The translations under genes were made by a program, and so were the position numbers. 10,144 bases of DNA from Fimbriimonadaceae bacterium (GTDB lineage Bacteria; Armatimonadota; Fimbriimonadia; Fimbriimonadales; Fimbriimonadaceae), in assembly GCA_019454665.1 (NCBI GenBank), contig JACFNW010000046.1, positions 1 through 10,144 of the forward strand. The letters are read 5' to 3'. Under the pieces are notes generated by a model. The model had not been told where the DNA came from. It searched no databases and was given only the letters and a program-made list of their open reading frames with translations. Shown here in pieces: positions 1-4,736 of this stretch (position 1 is its first letter; every line of letters begins with the position of its first letter).

Positions 1-99
1 CGGGTTGGCAACACTTCTGTCTGAAGTGCCGCATGCAACAGTGAATCCCACGGCAAGCGTTGCGAATACAAACACCAAGGCGCGCACAACGCCTAACAT
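1..99 (-). CDS. Lipoprotein, N-terminal part; candidate immunity protein for tip C
   Basis: Only the first 33 codons are in the window; the gene runs off the left edge. The start is an ATG that overlaps the stop of tip C in the string ATGTTAG, the same 7-nt overlap style as between tip A and its downstream gene. The protein opens with one Arg (VVRAL), a hydrophobic stretch and then TVAC-G, a plausible lipobox with Cys at residue 23. It is therefore likely exported and lipid-anchored in the envelope. Lipoproteins are a known class of immunity protein for toxins that act outside the cytoplasm. The position directly after a toxin-like C-terminus suggests that role here. No family can be recognised from so short a piece, and the immunity role rests on position and localisation only. 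Confidence 0.7.
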   Translation of the reverse strand, partial: MLGVVRALVFVFATLAVGFTVACGTSDRSVANP

Positions 100-1082
100 T
101 CCCGACCATCCCAATTCTGACGTACCGTTACTCCGTTCACGGGTCCTACAACGGCTTTTGGAGCGAATAGCTGTCCGTTACAGCAGCGGAAAGTTTCCTG
201 GTATACAATGCGCCGCTGCCATTTGTCATTGGGAAGTCCCTTATGGCAGGTTGACATCATTTTGCGATTGAGAAACCCATGATCTGTCCCCTTGCAGCTC
301 TTGGCCAATCTTGCAAGCTCCTGTCCAAGCTCAACACCGGATCCGCCACCCGGAAACTCTGAGATTATCGCGAGTACTATTGCAGCGAAGTCAAAGCCAG
401 GAAAGCAATTCATGTCTATCTCCTGTTTGCATTCGGTATCAATCCTGCTGCGGAGCCCACCCATGGGCCAATGCTTTATCTTGAGAGTAAGCGTTGAAGT
501 TCCAGTGCAACCTTCAGAACCATACCCCTTACAGTGGAATTTGCAGACAGGAGCGTCACCAGTGGTCACATCCGCATATGGATGCCCCGGACAACTTACT
601 AACTTGTACTGGCCAGGTCGCGTTTCGCGATAATCAGCGAAACTCACACATTTGCGCCGCCTCCAGATGATCTTACAGTCGCAGTGCACCATTGGAGTTA
701 ACCCGGATCCATCTGACCAGATCACAGGACTGGCATGCGCATATCCATATGCTGGCTGATCGGGCCAAACTGGGTCCACATTGGTCCAAGCGGCTTGCCT
801 GCTCCCGTAGTGCCTCGCCCGGTTGTACTGCTCGGCGTAGCTTGCTCCCGTGGTGCGGCTGCCGGTGCTGCCCGTCCACATGAATCTTGGATCGGGGGCG
901 GAGCCGGTCTTGGAGAGGAGGCCTCCATAGGGTTTGTAGCGGTAGGTGTTCTCGAGCGTTCCGTTCTGGTCGTAGGTGGCGACGACCGAGCCGAGGGCGT
1001 CTTTGCCGTAGAACCTGCGTCCTCCCGGCCCCGTCTCGCCCAGCAGTTCTCCGTTCAGCGTGTGGTAGTTCGTCACGGGCAT
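93..1082 (-). CDS. RHS tip C: RHS core end fused to a Cys-rich putative toxin domain
   Basis: This frame encodes 329 aa. Residues 1-107 are the end of an RHS/YD-repeat core, nearly identical to tips A and B, including LGSVVATYD, YKPYGG and YNRARHYGSRQ. The last ten of these residues have diverged (AWTNVDPVWP against GWTSVDPLWP). The segment YGYAHASP...SDGSGL then marks the usual RHS boundary, and about 200 residues of unrelated sequence follow with 14 Cys and no recognised fold. The ATG at 1082 was chosen because it matches the starts of tips A and B and lies 4 nt after the stop of the 79-aa gene. An in-frame TTG at 1148 would add 22 residues but lies inside that gene. This copy lacks the strong ribosome binding site of the other two, so it probably depends on reinitiation. 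The lipoprotein gene overlaps its 3' end by 7 nt. A toxin role is inferred from RHS architecture; the activity is unknown. Confidence 0.8.
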   Translation of the reverse strand: MPVTNYHTLNGELLGETGPGGRRFYGKDALGSVVATYDQNGTLENTYRYKPYGGLLSKTGSAPDPRFMWTGSTGSRTTGASYAEQYNRARHYGSRQAAWTNVDPVWPDQPAYGYAHASPVIWSDGSGLTPMVHCDCKIIWRRRKCVSFADYRETRPGQYKLVSCPGHPYADVTTGDAPVCKFHCKGYGSEGCTGTSTLTLKIKHWPMGGLRSRIDTECKQEIDMNCFPGFDFAAIVLAIISEFPGGGSGVELGQELARLAKSCKGTDHGFLNRKMMSTCHKGLPNDKWQRRIVYQETFRCCNGQLFAPKAVVGPVNGVTVRQNWDGREC

Positions 1083-1089
1083 GGGCTCA
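762..1089 (-). repeat. RHS tip repeat, copy C
   Basis: This is the third copy of the conserved RHS-end repeat. It starts at the junction string TGAGCCCATG (1089-1080) and ends where the coding sequence leaves the common VDPLWP motif. The 110 nt at 967-1076 are the same in all three copies. Unlike copies A and B, the match does not extend upstream of the TGA: the 79-aa gene ends there and supplies the TGA itself. Towards the variable domain this copy is the most diverged. Confidence 0.9.
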
Positions 1090-1326
1090 CACCGTCGGGC
1101 CACCTCGCAGAACACGAAGGCACTTTCGGAAGAGAGATAAGCCAGCAAGCAAAGACGGGAAAAGCAGCAAATGTGGCATCAACATTCTCAAAGACTCACC
1201 ACGGCTCAATCGTGGTGCCGTTGCATGAAGATCGAATACGGCACTAACGGCCCCGACCAGGCCGCCAGTGCCAAGCAGAAGCATCAAGACGGCCGTAATC
1301 CAACAGCACATTAAATGCCACTTCAT
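1087..1326 (-). CDS. Small two-helix membrane protein; candidate immunity protein for tip B
   Basis: The 79-aa protein has two hydrophobic stretches, about residues 8-31 and 48-66, joined by a short polar loop, with a basic tail (RKCLRVLR). It looks like a small inner-membrane protein. A strong Shine-Dalgarno GGAGGT (1341-1336) lies 9 nt before the ATG and is made from the last codons of tip B (LGGR-stop). Its stop is 4 nt before the ATG of tip C. Short polytopic proteins directly behind toxin genes often give immunity to membrane-active or periplasmic toxins, which fits the phospholipase-like signature of tip B. No family is recognised. The start is well supported by the ribosome binding site; the immunity role is inferred from position. 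Confidence 0.75.
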   Translation of the reverse strand: MKWHLMCCWITAVLMLLLGTGGLVGAVSAVFDLHATAPRLSRGESLRMLMPHLLLFPSLLAGLSLFRKCLRVLRGGPTV

Positions 1327-1329
1327 CCG

Positions 1330-2214
1330 TCATCGACCTCCTAATTGGCAGTTTGCCTTTGCCGCTTTTGTTGTAAGTACTTTAGGGCCCCATAAGGTGC
1401 AATATGCTGCTGCTCCTCCACAACCGAAGCAAGCATGAGTAAATCCCCAGCTAAAGCAATACGCGTAATTGCTGCAGCAGAGGCAGGAGACGAACTCAGC
1501 TATCCGAAGATGTGCATTGTCACAGCCATAGATCGTTCCACGTTCTCCAGGTAGGTCATGCGTTAAGCAGTAGTGCGGAAGAAGACAATCCATTGGATAA
1601 GGCCAGCCTTCACCCGTATCGCGAATCCAGCCCTGGCTCCCCTCCTTAATCCATTGATAGAATTTGCACTTCTTGCAGCCGTTCAGCTTCTTGGAATCAA
1701 ATTCCATTTGCGACTGGTGATCGTAGGAACATTGGCCGCGTAGCCAACTGCTCGGATGCCATGTTCTGCAACAATCGGTGCAGGTGCACTTATTGTTGCT
1801 AAGTGTGATCTTAACTGAAGGTGCGCAAGCGCGGCCAGATGGATCAGCATTTGTCATGGGGTTCAATCTCGAGTACGCATAGGCCAGCTCGTCCGGCCAC
1901 AGCGGATCGACGCTGGTCCATCCCGCTTGCCTGCTCCCGTAGTGCCTCGCCCGGTTGTACTGCTCGGCGTAGCTCGCTCCCGTGGTGCGGCTGCCGGTGC
2001 TGCCCGTCCACATGAAGCTTGGATCGGGGGCGGAGCCGGTCTTGGAGAGGAGGCCTCCGTAGGGCTTGTAGCGGTAGGTGTTCTCAAGCGTTCCGTCTTG
2101 GTCGTAGGTGGCGACGACCGAGCCGAGGGCGTCTTTGCCGTAGAACCTGCGTCCTCCCGGCCCCGTCTCGCCCAGCAGTTCTCCGTTCAGCGTGTGGTAG
2201 TTCGTCACAGGCAT
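1330..2214 (-). CDS. RHS tip B: RHS core end fused to a Cys-rich, phospholipase A2-like domain
   Basis: This frame encodes 294 aa. Residues 1-107 are the shared RHS end, followed by DELAYAYSRLNP...DPSG, a classical RHS end motif (to about residue 127). The remaining ~167 aa are unique and very rich in Cys (19 after residue 107). Around residues 201-220 the pattern G-x-G-x-P, then M-D-C, then C216-L-T-H219-D220 resembles the active site of secreted phospholipase A2 enzymes (G-x-G-x-P-x-D...C-C-x-x-H-D), where His is the catalytic base and Asp binds calcium. C231-D232 and C244 could be the second conserved Asp/Cys element. The canonical second Tyr/Cys after HD is missing (L-P instead), so the assignment is tentative. 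The ATG is preceded by a strong GGAGGAG site. The 79-aa membrane protein begins 3 nt after the stop. Confidence 0.82.
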   Translation of the reverse strand: MPVTNYHTLNGELLGETGPGGRRFYGKDALGSVVATYDQDGTLENTYRYKPYGGLLSKTGSAPDPSFMWTGSTGSRTTGASYAEQYNRARHYGSRQAGWTSVDPLWPDELAYAYSRLNPMTNADPSGRACAPSVKITLSNNKCTCTDCCRTWHPSSWLRGQCSYDHQSQMEFDSKKLNGCKKCKFYQWIKEGSQGWIRDTGEGWPYPMDCLLPHYCLTHDLPGERGTIYGCDNAHLRIAEFVSCLCCSNYAYCFSWGFTHACFGCGGAAAYCTLWGPKVLTTKAAKANCQLGGR

Positions 2215-2260
2215 GGGCTCAGCTCCTCCCCTGGAGGTAGTCCGCGGCGTCCCAGATCAG
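1894..2260 (-). repeat. RHS tip repeat, copy B
   Basis: This is the second copy of the repeat. It begins at CTGATCTGGGAC (2260), 46 nt before the ATG, so it includes the tail of the upstream RHS core reading frame (LIWDAADYLQGRS-stop), the ribosome binding site and the 107-codon RHS end. It matches copy A over 367 nt with a small number of base differences. To the right of 2260 the similarity to copy A stops abruptly, which marks a recombination joint. Confidence 0.9.
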
Positions 2261-2390
2261 GCGAGTCAAACGCGACAAGGCCCGAGACCGCGAGGTTTGG
2301 AGCCGGAAACGCTCCGAGGATGCGATCCACGTTCAAGCGTTCCCAGCGTTCACAAAGGTCGATCATGAAACAAACACCTGATAGTCTCAT
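2205..2390 (-). CDS. Short open frame bridging the 335-aa gene and tip B (doubtful)
   Basis: The frame encodes 61 aa. Its ATG overlaps the stop of the 335-aa gene (TGATG), and its own stop overlaps the start of tip B (ATGCCTGTGA), so it would couple the two genes translationally. However, its last ~19 codons are simply the RHS repeat leader read in another frame; the same frame is also open at copy A. The first ~40 residues resemble no family I know. It may be a real small gene, a remnant left at a recombination joint, or chance. The overlaps at both ends are the only positive evidence. Confidence 0.25.
   Translation of the reverse strand: MRLSGVCFMIDLCERWERLNVDRILGAFPAPNLAVSGLVAFDSPDLGRRGLPPGEELSPCL
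2223..2231 (-). promoter_or_regulatory. Strong ribosome binding site of tip B
   Basis: The string GGGGAGGAG lies 8 nt upstream of the ATG at 2214. It is a near-ideal Shine-Dalgarno and fixes the start of tip B at the conserved MPVTNYHTL sequence. The TGA of the RHS core frame lies between the site and the ATG (AGCTGAGCCCATG). Confidence 0.75.
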
Positions 2391-3397
2391 CAAAGTCCTT
2401 CAACAGGAACTAAGTAGGACTTGGTGCCCATCTCAAGTGGTATGTCCCGCCAGTGCTTGGCGCCCAACTCATATGCCCGTAGCTTCATTGGCCCGCCAAC
2501 CTTTGATGACCACAGAATGACCAATGCGTTGAGACTCAACCCGCTCACTCCCCATACATAACCTGCTGGACATGGAATCTCTAGATTGTCACCGGAAATC
2601 GCATCGAAGAGACAAATATTGGTGGATTTGTCGTCATCGCTCTTAACCGCGAATGCCAACACCGCAGTGGACGGCAACCAAGACCAAGTGGTCAGCATGG
2701 GATGGCCCGCCACCTTTGTAAGGTTTGTGTTTGCGTCGTAGCACATGAGCTTGCCGTCGCAATAAAACGACACGAACCTTTGGTCGAATGAGCGCAATAA
2801 ACTTCCAATGATCGTACCCGAAGATATCACAGTCCCGGACCCTGATCCGACATCGACTACACGCACTGTTCCCTTTCGTTCAGCTCGGAAGCCCTGACTG
2901 ACTACAAAGCTCGGTGATGCCTTACTGACAACCTTCCGAGCTTCATCGCTTGAAGACAGCTCTGTCAGCATGTTCGATTTGATGTTCCGTGGCGTGGGAA
3001 CTTGCTTGCCGCTGAATGGGTCCACCATTTTGGACGCCTGCCCCGTGACCAAGGCATCTGTGCCGGCGATCCAGAAGGCGGCTTCTTCGGGGCCAAGGGA
3101 CCAACTGTTTCGCCGCCCAGTCCTGCTTACAACTGACAAGCACTCACGGAGAGGATGCCGGCAAATGCACTTGGCAAGGCTGGCTTGGCGATCCTCGCTC
3201 AGACAGACACTGAGCAGGTGGCACTCCCCTTTGCAAACGAGATCTGACTTTGACACGTGTGATGCAAACCCGCCAGTGGAGATCGCCCAAAGACTTCCCC
3301 TAGAACTGTCCTGAACAAACAGTGCCGACGATGTCCAAATGGTGCTCGGTTGAGGTGTCAGGCCGACCGATACAAGAAGGGCTAATAGGCTCAACAT
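2390..3397 (-). CDS. Secreted protein of unknown family, perhaps beta-propeller; candidate immunity protein for tip A
   Basis: The 335-aa protein starts with an uncharged hydrophobic segment (MLSLLALLVSVGL) consistent with a short signal peptide, so it is probably periplasmic or secreted. The rest is rich in beta-prone, loosely repeating segments with hydrophobic-aromatic pairs and Gly/Asp turns (LFVQDSSRGSLWAIS, FVSFYCDGKLMCYD, LAFAVKSDDDKSTNICLFD), which suggests a beta-propeller-like fold without clear blade signatures. It has about ten Cys, mostly in the N-terminal half. The ATG overlaps the stop of tip A by 7 nt (ATGTTGA), with an AAGGTGG ribosome binding site upstream inside the tip gene. 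The base composition is poorer in GC than the genes to the right. Position directly after a toxin-like C-terminus and predicted export argue for an immunity role, but it is larger than most immunity proteins, so an accessory or unrelated cargo gene is possible. Confidence 0.75.
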   Translation of the reverse strand: MLSLLALLVSVGLTPQPSTIWTSSALFVQDSSRGSLWAISTGGFASHVSKSDLVCKGECHLLSVCLSEDRQASLAKCICRHPLRECLSVVSRTGRRNSWSLGPEEAAFWIAGTDALVTGQASKMVDPFSGKQVPTPRNIKSNMLTELSSSDEARKVVSKASPSFVVSQGFRAERKGTVRVVDVGSGSGTVISSGTIIGSLLRSFDQRFVSFYCDGKLMCYDANTNLTKVAGHPMLTTWSWLPSTAVLAFAVKSDDDKSTNICLFDAISGDNLEIPCPAGYVWGVSGLSLNALVILWSSKVGGPMKLRAYELGAKHWRDIPLEMGTKSYLVPVEGL

Positions 3398-4359
3398 GTT
3401 ATAGTTAGTCCACCTTTCTCAGCATAGTTTCCATGGCTTGGAGCCAGGTGGACACACTTGTCCAACTTCGACTCCTTATGACCACACTTTTGGATTCCGA
3501 ACGACCTCTTTCGAGGTGAATGTGGGCAAATGCGACTGGTCTTTTCGTTGCAACAGTTATAGAATTCATATTTGTGAGCGTCAGGCGTATAGCATGGCAG
3601 ATGGTCGCACAGATTTGCAACCTGGAGCGCTTCGCAAAGAGGGCTGCATGACAGTTTGGATATGGGCGGTGGAATTCCGAATTCTGCGCAGATCGCTTTG
3701 CAAGCAGTTTCGCAGGCAGAAGCAACTAGCTTCTCACAAAGCTTCTTAATCAGGCCAGGGCGATCGATGACCGCGAATCGAATGGCAGTAACAACCGTAT
3801 GTTCGTAATCACAGTGGTTGCTCTTACTCCACTGCCTCTCGTGCTGCCAGGCGATGTACACTTTGAGCCCAAATCGTTGGACCCATTCCTCCTGGCCATT
3901 GCCTGGGAATTGATAACGAAAGTGCCATTTCTTTGTGATGTGCTCTGGTTGGCAGGAACAAGGATTCTCACAAGGAGATAGTCCGTAAGGATCAATTGCT
4001 GTAATCGGTCGTGGTGAGTATGCAAATGGGGGCAGAAGGGGCCACAGCGGATCGACGCTCGTCCAACCGGCTTGCCTGCTCCCGTAGTGTCTCGCTCGGT
4101 TGTACTGCTCGGCGTAGCTTGCTCCAGTGGTTCTGCTGCCGGTGCTGCCCGTCCACATGAATCTTGGATCGGGGGCGGAGCCGGTCTTGGAGAGGAGGCC
4201 TCCATAGGGTTTGTAGCGGTAGGTGTTCTCGAGCGTTCCGTTCTGGTCGTAGGTGGCGACGACCGAGCCGAGGGCGTCTTTGCCGTAGAACCTGCGTCCT
4301 CCCGGCCCCGTCTCGCCCAGCAGTTCTCCGTTCAGCGTGTGGTAGTTCGTCACAGGCAT
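3391..4359 (-). CDS. RHS tip A: RHS core end fused to a Cys-rich putative toxin domain
   Basis: This frame encodes 322 aa. Residues 1-107 are the shared RHS end, followed by FAYSPRP...IDPYGL, an RHS end motif close to the DPxGL site where many RHS and TcC proteins cut themselves. About 195 residues of unique sequence follow, with 18 Cys after residue 107, including SPCENPCSC near its start and FYNCCNE further on. An aromatic, basic stretch (KKWHFRYQF) and a Cys-rich helix-like stretch (LVASACETACKAICAEF) are visible. No enzyme family is recognised. The high Cys count suggests a disulfide-bonded domain that works outside the cytoplasm. The ATG has a strong GGGGAGGAG ribosome binding site and lies 4 nt after the stop of the truncated RHS core frame. 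The downstream 335-aa gene starts within its last codons. The toxin role is inferred from RHS architecture. Confidence 0.82.
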   Translation of the reverse strand: MPVTNYHTLNGELLGETGPGGRRFYGKDALGSVVATYDQNGTLENTYRYKPYGGLLSKTGSAPDPRFMWTGSTGSRTTGASYAEQYNRARHYGSRQAGWTSVDPLWPLLPPFAYSPRPITAIDPYGLSPCENPCSCQPEHITKKWHFRYQFPGNGQEEWVQRFGLKVYIAWQHERQWSKSNHCDYEHTVVTAIRFAVIDRPGLIKKLCEKLVASACETACKAICAEFGIPPPISKLSCSPLCEALQVANLCDHLPCYTPDAHKYEFYNCCNEKTSRICPHSPRKRSFGIQKCGHKESKLDKCVHLAPSHGNYAEKGGLTITC

Positions 4360-4405
4360 GGGCTCAGCTCCTCCCCTGGAGGTAGTCCGCGCCGTCCCAG
4401 ATCAG
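4039..4405 (-). repeat. RHS tip repeat, copy A
   Basis: This is the first copy of the repeat in transcription order, and the only one still joined to more upstream RHS core sequence. It shares 367 nt with copy B, from CTGATCTGGGAC (4405) through TGAGCCCATG to the VDPLWP codons. It has private synonymous-type changes near codons 76-87 but agrees with copy C against copy B further towards the start, so the copies are mosaic. Confidence 0.9.
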
Positions 4406-4636
4406 CGTCGTCCGACCCGACCCGGTGGTCTCGGAGCGCTTCAGCCCGTCGCCGTCGTAGGCGTACGTGGTCCGCGCAAGGCTTTCCACATGGACGATCA
4501 TGCGGTTCTCTTCGTCGTACTGCATCTCGACGGGAAGTTCCTCGTCGACCGCGACCTCGAGCGAGGTCCGTCCGGCGGCGGCGTAGGCGAAGGTCCTGAA
4601 GCCTCCTGCGGGTTCGACTCGGGTTCTCGTGCCCAC
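4364..4636 (-). pseudogene. RHS core fragment, 5'-truncated
   Basis: These 90 codons encode RHS/YD-repeat core sequence: FRTFAYAAAGRTSLEV, MQYDEENRM, TTYAYDGDGLKRSE and LIWDGADYLQ are typical strand motifs. A real RHS protein would have hundreds to thousands of residues before this point, but an in-frame TAG lies a few codons upstream of the GTG at 4636 and the HD-GYP gene ends only 100 nt upstream. The fragment therefore lacks its N-terminal part. Its frame ends with TGA 4 nt before the ATG of tip A; dropping one G from GGGG at the ribosome binding site would join the two frames into continuous RHS sequence. It may be a decayed remnant, a recombination landing site for tips, or a short coupled leader. 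Confidence 0.7.
4368..4376 (-). promoter_or_regulatory. Strong ribosome binding site of tip A
   Basis: The string GGGGAGGAG lies 8 nt before the ATG at 4359, identical in sequence and spacing to the site in front of tip B. It supports independent translation of the tip as a separate polypeptide rather than only as the end of a long RHS protein. Confidence 0.75.
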
Positions 4637-4736
4637 GGTGTCCTAAGCATACTCCCTGTGGCGGCTTCCGGGATCGGTTTCGCCCGATTTCCTGCCCAGA
4701 GCGCCGAATAACTGCGTGACCCCGTCCCATCCGCGC

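Noticed and set aside
1083-1148. An upstream TTG start for tip C that would add 22 residues
   Set aside because: The added part lies within the 79-aa gene in another frame and is absent from tips A and B; the ATG at 1082 matches their start.
1821-2520. Plus-strand frames within the RHS repeats, which recur in all three copies
   Set aside because: They recur only because the repeat recurs. They are low-complexity Arg/Ser/Ala/Gly-rich and antisense to the RHS reading frame.
762-4405. Repeats as a CRISPR array or insertion sequence ends
   Set aside because: The repeats are about 330-370 nt, protein coding and spaced by genes; no transposase, terminal inverted repeats or short regular spacers are seen.
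4660-4690. A short inverted repeat (ATCGG...CCGAT) after the c-di-GMP enzyme gene
   Set aside because: The stem is only about 5 bp and no T-run follows, so it is not a convincing terminator.
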